The notes below the pieces were generated by a model. That model was not told the origin of the DNA. It was given only the letters and a program-made list of their open reading frames with translations, and did no database searches. A DNA stretch of 64,000 bases from NCBI GenBank assembly GCA_965279655.1, contig OZ257255.1, positions 2,728,001-2,792,000 on the forward strand, read 5' to 3'. The translations under genes were made by a program, and so were the position numbers. This document shows, piece after piece, positions 19,748 through 28,800 of the stretch. The stretch is from SCTM01 sp965279655 (GTDB lineage: Bacteria; Pseudomonadota; Alphaproteobacteria; Rhodospirillales; Rhodospirillaceae). Each line of letters starts with the position of its first letter. The first letter of the stretch is position 1.

Positions 19748-20056
19748 TTAGATCGGCATCTTGAGGATTTCGTTGTAGGCGCTGAGAACCTTGTCGCGCA
19801 CGGCGACAACGGTCTCGAGGGTCTGCTCGGCGTTGGCGACGGCGGTGATGACGTCCTTCAAGTCCGCCTCGCCGGAGATCTGCTTGATCGACAGCGTTTC
19901 CGCCTCGCGGCCGGCCTGCACCGCCTGCTGTAAGCTGTCGCCGACCATATTTGCAAAAGTGTCCTGTCCCGGTCCGACCGCATTCACGCCGCCCATCGGG
20001 GCTGCGGCCGCGGCCTTCTTGTACGCGTTGACTGCACTTGAGAAGTCGATCGCCAT
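19748..20056 (-). CDS. fliE: Flagellar hook-basal body protein FliE
   Basis: 102-residue export-substrate protein linking the MS ring/export gate to the rod. The C-terminal half (DVITAVANAEQTLETVVAVRDKVLSAYNEIL) is the typical FliE helix-turn-helix, with the usual PI ending. It lies 22 bp after flgC and 21 bp before fliQ, the standard flgBC-fliE order. Confidence 0.95.
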   Translation of the reverse strand: MAIDFSSAVNAYKKAAAAAPMGGVNAVGPGQDTFANMVGDSLQQAVQAGREAETLSIKQISGEADLKDVITAVANAEQTLETVVAVRDKVLSAYNEILKMPI

Positions 20057-20078
20057 GGCCTATCCCCTACCCTAGCTA

Positions 20079-20489
20079 CTACTTCAGGAGCTCGAGCGTT
20101 TTCGCCACCATCTGACGCGAGGTGGAGATCACGTTCATGTTCGCTTCGTACGTACGCTGCGCTTCGCGCATATCCATCATCTCGACCAGCGGATTGACGT
20201 TGGGCACGAGCACATAGCCCTTCTCGTCGGCGCCGGGATGGGTCGGATCGTACTTCGACTGCAGTTTGCCCTGGTCGTTGTGGATCTTCTTCACTTTCAC
20301 GGTCTCCGCCTCCAGGGCGCGATCGAGTTGGTTCCGGAAGGTCACGAGTTTGCGGCGATACGGTTCCATGCCCGGCCTCTCCGCGGTCGAGTCCGCGTTC
20401 GCCAGGTTTTCGGAGATGACGCGCAGGCGCGTGGCCTGGGCCTTCATGCCTTGGGACGCAATCTGTGAGCTGATTTTCAAATCATCCAT
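20079..20489 (-). CDS. flgC: Flagellar basal-body rod protein FlgC
   Basis: 136-residue proximal-rod protein. It has the N-terminal rod motif (KISSQIASQGMKAQATRLRVISENLANADS) and the C-terminal NPLVEMMDMREAQRTYEANM motif common to rod and hook proteins. It polymerises into the rod after export through the type III gate. Second gene of the flgB operon, 23 bp after flgB. Confidence 0.96.
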   Translation of the reverse strand: MDDLKISSQIASQGMKAQATRLRVISENLANADSTAERPGMEPYRRKLVTFRNQLDRALEAETVKVKKIHNDQGKLQSKYDPTHPGADEKGYVLVPNVNPLVEMMDMREAQRTYEANMNVISTSRQMVAKTLELLK

Positions 20490-20512
20490 GGTGCGTACCT
20501 AATTCAGGGATT

Positions 20513-20917
20513 TCAGCCGCCCTTGTTGAGGGCGGTTTTGAACATGCGCATCTGCGCCTGCATCAATGTCACGGCGGTGGCGTAGTCGCTGCGCGTATCG
20601 CCGACCTTCTGCATCTGCTCTTCCACCACGACCTTGTTGCCGTCGGGCGACTCTTCAAACGTGCGCTGCTCGCGCTTGGCGTTGAAGCGCTGCTGCTCCG
20701 GGATCGTGCCTTGCAGATGGGCCGGATTGGTGCGCGCCACGTGGACCGGCGCGGTCTCGCGCAGCACTTGCTTGAAGTTCACCGGCTTGAGGTCTCTTTC
20801 CTTGTAGTCCGGCGTATCGGCGTTCGCGACGTTCTGGGACAGGACCTTCTGGCGCGCGGAGGCCCAGTCCATCTTGGTCATGGCCATCTGGAAGAGCTTT
20901 AGATTGTTCAGGTCCAT
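20513..20917 (-). CDS. flgB: Flagellar basal-body rod protein FlgB
   Basis: 134-residue proximal-rod protein with SQNVANADTPDYKERDLKPVNFK, the FlgB signature, and a C-terminal helical segment. The ATG at 20917 (MDLNNLKLFQMAMTK) is chosen because FlgB proteins normally begin there; an upstream TTG at 20950 would add 11 atypical residues. First gene of the flgBC-fliEQR-flhB-cckA operon. Its promoter region holds a TTAA-N7-TTAA box and an ftr-like element. Confidence 0.95.
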   Translation of the reverse strand: MDLNNLKLFQMAMTKMDWASARQKVLSQNVANADTPDYKERDLKPVNFKQVLRETAPVHVARTNPAHLQGTIPEQQRFNAKREQRTFEESPDGNKVVVEEQMQKVGDTRSDYATAVTLMQAQMRMFKTALNKGG

Positions 20918-21046
20918 GGCGCCCGCCCGGATCGATTGATTGGTGGGCAAAATTGACCCAGGAACCTTAACAACGAGTGAATCTTGGTTAACGCGCCAGG
21001 AACCCTGAAAAATCCGTGGGTTAGAGCCAATCGGGGGTCCGGGGAC

Positions 21047-21061
21047 TTAAGCAAATTTTAA
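21047..21061. promoter_or_regulatory. CtrA-type box TTAA-N7-TTAA between flgB and the fliO operon
   Basis: Perfect TTAA-GCAAATT-TTAA in the 183-bp divergent region, 130 bp from the flgB start and about 40 bp from the plus-strand operon. This is the core CtrA recognition pattern known from Caulobacter flagellar genes. The CtrA kinase gene cckA is in the same operon as flgB, which makes feedback plausible. Confidence 0.65.
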
Positions 21062-21070
21062 ACGGCCTAA

Positions 21071-21083
21071 GGCAATTCTTGCC
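21071..21083. promoter_or_regulatory. ftr-like (FlbD-type) element GGCAA-N3-TTGCC
   Basis: GGCAATTCTTGCC, a palindrome with a 3-base centre. On the opposite strand it is GGCAAGAATTGCC, identical over all 13 bases to the element at 40923-40935 upstream of flgI/fliX. It resembles the Caulobacter ftr site bound by FlbD. It is placed just downstream of the CtrA-type box, as for an early-class promoter repressed by FlbD. Confidence 0.6.
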
Positions 21084-21100
21084 GGACTCGGAGGGTGCCT

Positions 21101-21475
21101 GTGGCCACTCCGCAACGCGCCCATAATAAGGCCCAACCGCCTGTGACCGCCCGCCCCCCCTCTCAGCCGCCTGAAAAAGGCCCGCCGCCCGCCGTGGCCG
21201 TGGCGCTGTCGGATGCACCGGGTGCGGCGCCGCCGACGGTGTTGGCGACCGGCCGTGGCGCGCTCGCCGAACAGATCCTCAACATCGCCTTCGCGAACGG
21301 CATCAAGGTGCGTCAGGACGCGGACCTTGTGCAGATTCTCGCGGCGATCGACGTGGACTCGCCCATCCCGACGGAGGCCTACGCCGCCGTCGCCGAAATT
21401 CTCAGCTACGTCTATCGCGCCAACGGCCAAGCCCCCGACGGCTTTGCCGACCAGCATCATGGAGCTGCCCGATGA
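21101..21475 (+). CDS. FlhB C-terminal-domain-like export switch protein
   Basis: 124-residue protein. The first roughly 50 residues are Pro/Ala-rich and likely disordered. The rest (GALAEQILNIAFANGIKVRQDADLVQILAAI and IPTEAYAAVAEILSYVYR) aligns with the end of the FlhB cytoplasmic domain, the EscU/YscU/HrcU export-switch family. There are no membrane segments and no NPTH autocleavage motif. Such stand-alone FlhB-C homologues (FlhX/FhlB-like) occur in several flagellate bacteria. The GTG at 21101 is preferred because GGAGGG lies just before it; a GTG at 21095 overlaps that site. Overlaps the next gene by ATGA. Confidence 0.8.
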   Translation: MATPQRAHNKAQPPVTARPPSQPPEKGPPPAVAVALSDAPGAAPPTVLATGRGALAEQILNIAFANGIKVRQDADLVQILAAIDVDSPIPTEAYAAVAEILSYVYRANGQAPDGFADQHHGAAR

Positions 21476-21810
21476 GCGACCCCGGCACGACACTCTTTGC
21501 GGCCGTCGAGGCCGCCGCGACCGAGTTGTCCAAGCTTGAGGCCCTGATCGCGGGGGCGCACCGCTTGCTCGCGGAGGGCCGCGTGATCGAATTGTCGGCG
21601 CTCGACAATCGGACCCGGACGTTGTGCAAGGCCGTGCTCGACCTGCCCGGCCCCGAAGGCCGGGCGATGATCGCCAAGCTCGAGAAGGTGCTCGACAGTC
21701 TCGATGGTTTGAGTGCCGCGATGCAGGAAAAGTTCGGCGACATGCCCGTGATGCCGAGCCACGGCAATGCGGCAGCCGCCTACGCCTCGCTGCTCAAGCA
21801 TTTCCCGTAA
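21472..21810 (+). CDS. Unknown helical protein in the fliO operon
   Basis: 112-residue soluble protein, predicted mostly helical by eye, with no motif I recognise. It overlaps the upstream FlhB-C-like gene by 4 bp (ATGA) and ends 18 bp before fliO, so it is part of a flagellar export operon. The heptad-like pattern in its N-terminal half (ELSKLEALIAGAHRLLAEGR) recalls small export chaperones of the FlgN/FliT type, but this is inference from size and position only. Confidence 0.6.
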   Translation: MSDPGTTLFAAVEAAATELSKLEALIAGAHRLLAEGRVIELSALDNRTRTLCKAVLDLPGPEGRAMIAKLEKVLDSLDGLSAAMQEKFGDMPVMPSHGNAAAAYASLLKHFP

Positions 21811-21828
21811 GGACTGAGCGCGCCCGCC

Positions 21829-22173
21829 ATGGACGCCATCACCTACATCAAATTCTTGCTCGCGCTCATCCTCGTGCTGGGCCTGATCATGGGCCTCGCC
21901 TGGGCACTCAAGCGCTTGGGGCTCGGCGATGGCGCGCGTGGGCCCCTCTCCCGCCGGCGCCGTCTGCGCACGGTCGAGTCCACGATGATCGACGCCCGTC
22001 ACAAGGCGGTACTGATCCGCCGTGACGATGTCGAACACCTGGTTCTCGTCGGTCCGAACACAAGCCAAATCATCGAGCGCGGCATCCCCGCTGTATCGGA
22101 CGCCGCCGGTGCCGAACCAGTTCCCGCCGGCATCAGCTTCCGCTCGCTGCTCTCGAAGGATCCGCAGCCATGA
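21829..22173 (+). CDS. fliO: Flagellar biosynthetic protein FliO
   Basis: 114-residue protein with one N-terminal transmembrane helix (FLLALILVLGLIMGLAWAL), a basic stretch (RRRRLR) and a small soluble FliO domain (STMIDARHKAVLIRRDDVEHLVLVG). FliO assists assembly of the FliP ring of the export gate. Its ATG-proximal position directly before fliP, overlapping it by 4 bp, is the standard arrangement. Confidence 0.9.
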   Translation: MDAITYIKFLLALILVLGLIMGLAWALKRLGLGDGARGPLSRRRRLRTVESTMIDARHKAVLIRRDDVEHLVLVGPNTSQIIERGIPAVSDAAGAEPVPAGISFRSLLSKDPQP

Positions 22174-22931
22174 CGATCGCGCCGCGCATCCGCAAAGTGT
22201 TGGCCTTCACGGCCATCGTCGCCGGCCTTGCGCTCGCCGCCGCGCCGGCTTGGGCGCAATCGCTGAACATCGACTTCGGCGCCAAGGGCGACTCCTCCAC
22301 CACCAACCGCATCGTGCAGCTGTTCCTGCTGATGACGGTGCTCAGCGTCGCACCGGCGATCCTGATGATGGTGACGGCGTTCACGCGCATCGTGGTAGTG
22401 CTGTCGATCCTGCGTCGTGCGCTGGGCACCAACACCGCGCCGCCGAATACCGTTATCATGTCGCTGGCGATCTTCATGACCGCCTTCATCATGGCGCCCA
22501 CGTTTGAAGCGTCCTGGGAAAACGGCGTGCAGCCCTACGTCAACGGCCGCCTCAACGAGACCGACGGATTCAACCGCAGCGCAGCACCCTTCCACGACTT
22601 CATGATGAAGCACGTGCGCGAGAAGGACCTGAACCTGTTCATGAACATGGCCAAGACGCCGACCGTGGAAAGGCCCGAAGACACGCCGCTCAAGGCGCTG
22701 ATCCCGGCGTTCATGATCTCCGAGCTGCGCCGTTCCTTCGAGATCGGCTTCTTGATCTACATCCCCTTCATCATCATCGACATGGTGATCGCATCGGTAT
22801 TGATGTCGATGGGCATGATGATGCTGCCACCGACGATGCTGGCATTACCGTTCAAACTCATCTTCTTCGTGTTGGTGGACGGGTGGTTCCTGCTGGTAGG
22901 CAGCCTGGTGCAGAGCTTCCAGGGGCCATAG
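22170..22931 (+). CDS. fliP: Flagellar export apparatus protein FliP
   Basis: 253-residue export-gate protein with a cleavable signal peptide (to about APAWA), then four membrane segments. Family motifs are clear: MMVTAFTRIVVVLSILRRALG and LIPAFMISELRRSFEIGFL, and the C-terminal VDGWFLLVGSLVQSF. Full length. Encoded opposite to its partners fliQ and fliR, unlike the usual contiguous fliOPQR. Confidence 0.97.
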   Translation: MTIAPRIRKVLAFTAIVAGLALAAAPAWAQSLNIDFGAKGDSSTTNRIVQLFLLMTVLSVAPAILMMVTAFTRIVVVLSILRRALGTNTAPPNTVIMSLAIFMTAFIMAPTFEASWENGVQPYVNGRLNETDGFNRSAAPFHDFMMKHVREKDLNLFMNMAKTPTVERPEDTPLKALIPAFMISELRRSFEIGFLIYIPFIIIDMVIASVLMSMGMMMLPPTMLALPFKLIFFVLVDGWFLLVGSLVQSFQGP

Positions 22932-22994
22932 CCTCTAGTTGCCGTCGCGCGCCCGCGATGCCAGGATCGCCCGTTCGCGCTTCACAATCAGAAC

Positions 22995-24659
22995 ATGCCC
23001 GCCATCGACATTCCCGCCCTGCTCGACCAGGCGATGACTCTGCATCGCGCGGGACGCCTGGCCGACGCCCAGGCGCTCTATCGGCAGGTGCTCGCCGCCG
23101 CTCCTCAGCATTTCGACGCCCGCCACCTGCTCGGCGCGACCTATCTCCAGCTCGGCGACGCAGCGGCCGCAGCCGAGAACATCACCGCAGCCCTTGCGCT
23201 CAGGGAGGAGCCGGCGGCGCTGACCAATCTAGCCCTCGCGCAGGCAAGCCTTGGCGATCGGGAGGCCGCGCTCGCGAGCCTTGACCGGGCGCTGGCCCTG
23301 CAACCCGACAGCGCCGAGGCGCTCAACAATCGGGGCAGCCTCCTGCAGGCGCTGAAGCGGACGACGGAGGCCCTCGACAGCTTCGACCGCGCCTTGCGGA
23401 TCCGCCCCGACTACGCCGAAGCGCTCAACAACCGTGGAACCGCGCTGCGCCAGCTGAAGCGTTTCGACGAAGCGTTGGAAAGCGCGGATCGATCCCTGCG
23501 CGTGCGCCCGGGCGACGTGCAAACATTGCACAACCGCGCACTGGCGTTGAAAGAGATTGGCCGCCTGGATGAAGCCCTGCGCGTGTTCGACCATATCCTC
23601 GCGCAAAGGCCCGACTACGTTCCTGCCTTGACCGACCGCGGCGCCGTGCACGAAGCGCGCGGCAATCCTATGGGAGCACTCGCCGATTATGACGCAGCGA
23701 TCGCGCGCGATCCGAACTATGCGCCCGCCCAATGGAACCGCAGCGTCGTCTTACTGCGCACCGGGGACTACGCGGCCGGTTGGCCGGCGTACGAGTGGCG
23801 CTTCAAGCAGACTTGGGCCGAACAGTTGAGGACGTTCGTCGAGCCACAATGGCGCGGCGAAGACATTGCCGGGAGAACCATCCTGTTGCACGCGGAACAA
23901 GGCTTCGGCGACGCCATCCAATTCGCGCGTTTCGCCAAATTGGTGGCCGCCCGCGGCGCACGCGTGCTGCTCGAGGTGCGCCGCCCGTTGGTCCCGCTGA
24001 TGCGATCGCTGGCCGGCGTCGACACCTTGATCGAACACGGCAACCCCCTGCCGCCCTTCGACGTGCAATGCGCACTCATGAGTCTCCCGCTGGCACTCGG
24101 CACGCGGGCGGAAACAATCCCGGCCGAAGTGCCCTATCTCCATGCCGAACCGGACCGCAGCGCCGCCTGGGCCGCCCGGCTCGGGCCGCGGACCAAGCCA
24201 CGGGTCGGCGTGGTCTGGTCCGGCAGCGCCGGCCTCAGTAGCGACCGCCTCAGATCGCTGACGTTGGAGACATTCTTGAACGCGATTCCGCCAGGAGTCG
24301 AAGTTCACACGCTGCAAAAGGACGTGCGACCCGCCGACGCGGCGACGCTGAAGACACGCCCCGAAATCTTCGATCATACCGAGGCCCAGACCAGCTTCGG
24401 CGAAGCGGCCGCGCTGATCGACCACCTCGACCTCGTCGTCTCTGTGGATACATCGCTCGCGCATCTGACCGGAGCGATGGGCAAACAAGCCTGGATACTT
24501 CTATCTCATGTCGCGGACTGGCGGTGGCTGACCGACCGCAGCGACAGCCCGTGGTACCCCACCATGCGACTCTTCCGGCAACCGACACCGGGGGATTGGA
24601 CGACCGTCTTGGCGAAGGTTCGCGGCGAGATCGAGCGCGAACTGTTGACGGCCGGTTAG
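22995..24659 (+). CDS. TPR protein with C-terminal GT9-like glycosyltransferase domain
   Basis: 554-residue protein. About seven tetratricopeptide repeats fill residues 1-270 (for example PDYAEALNNRGTALRQLKRF). The C-terminal domain has GRTILLHAEQGFGDAIQFARF, VGVVWSGSAG and VVSVDTSLAHLTGAMGKQ, which match the heptosyltransferase-like glycosyltransferase family 9 fold. TPR-GT9 fusions are frequent in alphaproteobacteria and are thought to glycosylate proteins or surface glycans. It lies 63 bp after fliP, so a role in flagellar glycosylation is plausible but not shown. Its stop overlaps the convergent dehydrogenase stop by 4 bp. Confidence 0.8.
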   Translation: MPAIDIPALLDQAMTLHRAGRLADAQALYRQVLAAAPQHFDARHLLGATYLQLGDAAAAAENITAALALREEPAALTNLALAQASLGDREAALASLDRALALQPDSAEALNNRGSLLQALKRTTEALDSFDRALRIRPDYAEALNNRGTALRQLKRFDEALESADRSLRVRPGDVQTLHNRALALKEIGRLDEALRVFDHILAQRPDYVPALTDRGAVHEARGNPMGALADYDAAIARDPNYAPAQWNRSVVLLRTGDYAAGWPAYEWRFKQTWAEQLRTFVEPQWRGEDIAGRTILLHAEQGFGDAIQFARFAKLVAARGARVLLEVRRPLVPLMRSLAGVDTLIEHGNPLPPFDVQCALMSLPLALGTRAETIPAEVPYLHAEPDRSAAWAARLGPRTKPRVGVVWSGSAGLSSDRLRSLTLETFLNAIPPGVEVHTLQKDVRPADAATLKTRPEIFDHTEAQTSFGEAAALIDHLDLVVSVDTSLAHLTGAMGKQAWILLSHVADWRWLTDRSDSPWYPTMRLFRQPTPGDWTTVLAKVRGEIERELLTAG

Positions 24660-25822
24660 GCGACCTTGATGACGATCTTGCCGATCTTCTCGCCGGTTTC
24701 CATGTAGCGCACGGCATCCAGCGCCTTCTCGAACGGGAACACGCGGTCGATCACCGGCGCGATACGGCCGTCGACGCAAGCGCGCGTCAGGTCCTCCAAC
24801 ATCTTGCGGCTGCCGACGATGGTGCCTTTGATGGTGAGCCCGCGCATGATCATGTTGCGGGGAAAGTCCTTCAGCCCAACCATCTCGGTCGAAGTCCCGG
24901 TACGGCGTACCGGGTTGGCGCCGATCAGGCAGATGCGCCCGTTGGAGGCGCAGGCATTGATGCAGCGCTCCATTTCGCCGATGCCCACCGTGTTCAGCAC
25001 CACGTCCGCACCACGCCCGTGGGTGAGGCGCAGCACTTCCAGATGCCAGTCCGGAGTGTTGCGGTAGTTGATCGTCATGTCCGCGCCGAGACCGCGCATC
25101 TTGGCCAGCTTCTCATCGCTCGAAGACGTCACCGCCACCCGCGCCCCACGGAATTTGGCGAATTGAAAGCCGAACATGGACACGCCGCCCGTCCCCAGCG
25201 TCACCACGGTCTCGCCGGGCTTCACCTCGGCGTCGCCCACCACCGCATGCCAGGCGGTGAGCGCCGGATTGGGCAGGGTCGAGGCGGCCTCGTAGCTCAG
25301 CGCGTCGGGGATCTTCACCAAGGCCTCCGCGCCAACCACGGCGTATTCCGCCAGGAACCCGTCGCGGTTCACGGAGAAGTCGATCTTGGACATGTCGTCG
25401 TTCCAAGGGCCGTCGACCCATAGGGGGAAATGGGTGGCCATGACCCGGTCGCCCTTTTGGACGCGAGTCACGCCCGGCCCCAGGGCCACGACCTCGCAGC
25501 CGTTGTCATCGAGTGGGATCAGCGACGTGCTGTCCCCGGCGCCGCCATAGATGCGCACCCGCCGCAGAAGACTCAGATCGCGCGCATTCAGACCGGTCGC
25601 GTGAACCTTCAGGAGCACCTCGCCGGGGCCCGGCTGGGGGATGGGCCGCTTCACCAGATGCATGGTGACCTGGCCGTCCTTGGCGTCCCCCACCTCGTAG
25701 GCGCGCATTTGGCCCCCCACCCTTGACGGAGTCTTGGCGGCGGCATGGGCGGCGCTCGGTACGGCAACGGCGGCTAGGGACGTGGCAAGCCAGTTCCGGC
25801 GGGAGATGGGGAAGGTTGTCAT
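24656..25822 (-). CDS. MDR-family NAD(P)-dependent dehydrogenase with Tat-like signal peptide
   Basis: 388-residue medium-chain dehydrogenase/reductase. The catalytic-domain start VLLKVHATGLNARDLSLL lacks the zinc-ligand Cys, and the four structural-zinc cysteines are absent, so it belongs with zinc-independent quinone-reductase-like members. The nucleotide fold is at TLGTGGVSMFGFQFAKF followed by VAVTSSSDEKL. Unusually, the N-terminus (TTFPISRRNWLATSLAAVAVPSAAHA, in two parts SRRNWLA and a hydrophobic region ending AHA) looks like a Tat signal peptide. The enzyme may be exported folded with its cofactor. Substrate unknown. Confidence 0.85.
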   Translation of the reverse strand: MTTFPISRRNWLATSLAAVAVPSAAHAAAKTPSRVGGQMRAYEVGDAKDGQVTMHLVKRPIPQPGPGEVLLKVHATGLNARDLSLLRRVRIYGGAGDSTSLIPLDDNGCEVVALGPGVTRVQKGDRVMATHFPLWVDGPWNDDMSKIDFSVNRDGFLAEYAVVGAEALVKIPDALSYEAASTLPNPALTAWHAVVGDAEVKPGETVVTLGTGGVSMFGFQFAKFRGARVAVTSSSDEKLAKMRGLGADMTINYRNTPDWHLEVLRLTHGRGADVVLNTVGIGEMERCINACASNGRICLIGANPVRRTGTSTEMVGLKDFPRNMIMRGLTIKGTIVGSRKMLEDLTRACVDGRIAPVIDRVFPFEKALDAVRYMETGEKIGKIVIKVA

Positions 25823-25887
25823 GAGGCGCGCTCCTAGGGGATGCGCCAGCCTACTGCGGCCCTTTGTGGGGCGCTAGGCGATCGCGC

Positions 25888-28800
25888 CTAGTTGATCGCG
25901 CTGAGAGGCTTCTGGCCGAGCATGTCTTTGTACTCGACCATGAAGGACTTGAAGTGCTCGGCCTGCTCGATCTGGGAGCGTACGGCCTTGACGTCGAGCA
26001 TGCCGCGCTCTTTCGGCGTGGTGATCAGCGCGAAAGCATCGCGGTAGGGCGTGGCCTGCATGGGTGCCGTGTAGCGCTGGCGCACGCGGGTAATGGTGCG
26101 GTCGTCGCCGGCCAGGGTCAGCGCCGTGGCCCAATCCAGGACCGACCGGGCGTTTTCCTTGGTGACTTGCTCCGCTTCCGGCACCAGTTCGGCGATCGAC
26201 TTGGCGGCGTTGGCCCAATCTTGGGCGCGCCAATAGATCTCCGCCCGCAACTGCCGGGATTCGATCGAGGTGTCGGCCCCCAGCAGCAGAATCGCCTCGT
26301 CGACCTTGCCCATATCGGTGAGCGCGCGCGCCTCCAGCCGGCGGCGCATGGCGTTGAGCTCGCGGCCGGCCTCGCCGACCTGGCTGTCGCGCAACGTATC
26401 CAGCGCCTTCTGGGGCTGGCGGTCGAGCAGGTAGACCAGCGCCAACCGCGCGCCGATGCGCGCTTTCTCCGCACCGGTGACGCGGAACTGCACTTGGCGC
26501 TCAAGCAGGATCGCCGCTGACTCCAACAGATCCACGGACACGAGACGGTCGGCGAGCTTGCGCACCATCTCGTCGCCCTTCTCGCCCGGCGGCACCAAGC
26601 TGCGGAATTCGTCGAACAGACCGATGGCCGTGACCGGCGACAGTTTCTCGCTGGCGCCGTTCAGATAAAGTTCCTCGAACATCTCGGACATCTTGACCGC
26701 GGCAGTCTCGACGCGCGGGTCATCGCGGAAATATTCCGTGGCGAGCTTGAGCGTGCGCAGCGCGGTGCCGTAGTCCTTCTGGTCGGCGTAGAGCTCAGCC
26801 AGACGCAGCAGGAAGCCGAGTTCGACATCGTCGCCGCGCCAACGGTAGCGCAGCTTCTCCAGGCCCTCGATCAGTTCCGGGGTCTGCAGCGTCCCGAGTT
26901 GATGCTCGAGCTCCATGCGGTCGCGTTGGGCGAGCACGGCATACATCAGGTTCGCGCCGGCTTCAGCCTTGCGGAACTGCGAGAGCGCTACCTGCTGCTC
27001 GCCGAACTTTTGGTTCAGCTTGCCGTCCAGGTAATCGATCATCGGCTGCTGGCTGAGGTCGGCCAATTCCTTGCGCAGGATATCGAGGAAGCCGCGCGCG
27101 CCGAATTCGTCGCCCGAGGCGGTCGCCGCCTCGAGCGCGATGAGCGCCAGCGTGTTGCGCACCTTGAGCGGATAGTCGCGGATCGACGAGCCGGTCTGGA
27201 TCATCGTGGCGGCCTGCGCTTCCGGCTTGCCCATCTTCGCGCGGGCAGCGGCGAGCCAAAAACGGTCTTCTTCGTCATTGGCGAGGCTGAGGTGATTGAG
27301 GTCCTCCGCCGCTTCTTGCCAACGACGCATCATCATCTCGGTCGCGCCCTTCAAGGCACGATACTGCGCGGTATTCTCGGAGTTCGGATCGGTGCCCCTC
27401 ATGACTTCAAGGATGCCGAGGACTTCCGGATAGAACCCGTTCGCGAACTCGAAGCGGGCGAGGCGGAAGCGGGCTTCCTGCTTCACCTCGGGGCGTTCGT
27501 CCGTGAGCGCGGCCTCAAGGGCTTGCTTGTTGCGGACGTAGTCGTCCGCGCGGCCGATCTGCCAGTCTGAGATGTTGAAGACGCGATTGGTGTCCGCTTG
27601 GACCACCATGGACTCGCCTTTCTCGGCGATCTCCTTGGACATAACCAAACCGCCATCGACTTCAACCTCGACGCCGTTGCGGGAGGCTTGCGCGCGCACA
27701 CTGTCGCTCTTGGGGACGACAACAACGCCTTGAGCGGTGACGAGCAAATCGAGATCGGTGAAGCTGCGCTCCGGGAAGACACCGGAGCTGATCGGGATCA
27801 CCGGCACGACCAGCAGCATGTCGCCGACCTCGGGGTCTTCGATCGGCACCGTGCGGCCGGCTTCGCTGACGGCGAGGTACAGGCTGGCCTCGTTATTCCT
27901 CAGCTGCGGACGGATTTCGATGGCGCGCGTCGGGCGGGGCGGCATGGCGCGGAAGTCGAGCACCCAGGAAAGTCCGTCGCGGCGCACGGCGGGATTGATG
28001 TCGGGCGGCGTGACCATGCGCAGGATCGTGTTGTTTCGCACCGGCATCTGCTCGATGAACGAGATATGCGGTGCGCCGGCCTTCTGCAGGGCGGCGGTAT
28101 CGATCTGCTTGTAGCGGTCGAAAACGACCCAGGTGTATTCGGCGCGGCGGAATACGGCAGCCGCGGCCGGTTCTTCCCACGGGATCGTGACGGTCACCAC
28201 GCCCGGAGGCGGCGGCGGCTCTTCAGCTTTCGGCGGCGCCTTGCCACGCTGCGCAGGCGCAGCCCTTGCGTCGGCGACCTTCTTGTCGGCAGCGGCCTTA
28301 TCCGCCGCTGCTTTCGCTTCCGCCGCCTTGTCGGCGGGCTTAGCCGCAGCATTCGCGGTCTTGGTATCGGGTGGCGGTGTGGGCGTCTTCGGGGTCGCCT
28401 GCGGCAGCAGATCGACAACGACCGTATTGCCCGAAGTGAAGTCGCGGATCTGGGCGTCGCCCTGCATGGGCACGGTCACGACCGTACGGCCGTTCTCCAC
28501 GCCGACAGTGGCGGGACGGTTGGCCGCCGGCAGGCCGCGATTCAGCGCATCCGGGTCCACGGGGGCGGCGCGATCGAAGGTGATGACGATGCGGTCGCCG
28601 CGGCGCTCGACCGAATACTTGGTCTTGCCGGGCCAATCGAACGCGAGACGGAAGTAATCCGGATGGGTGCCGGTGCGCACGCCCACGGTGCTCGAGAGCG
28701 CGGGCAGCGCCGGGCCCAAGGACTCGGCGCGATTGGTTGCGGCAGGCGTCGCGGTGGATGCGGCCGGCGTGGTGGCGGCGGGTGCGGGAGATGCCGGACG

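Noticed and set aside
20970..21000. Sigma-54-like TGGCGCG before flgB on the minus strand
   Set aside because: The -12 position reads CCAAG, lacking the required GC.
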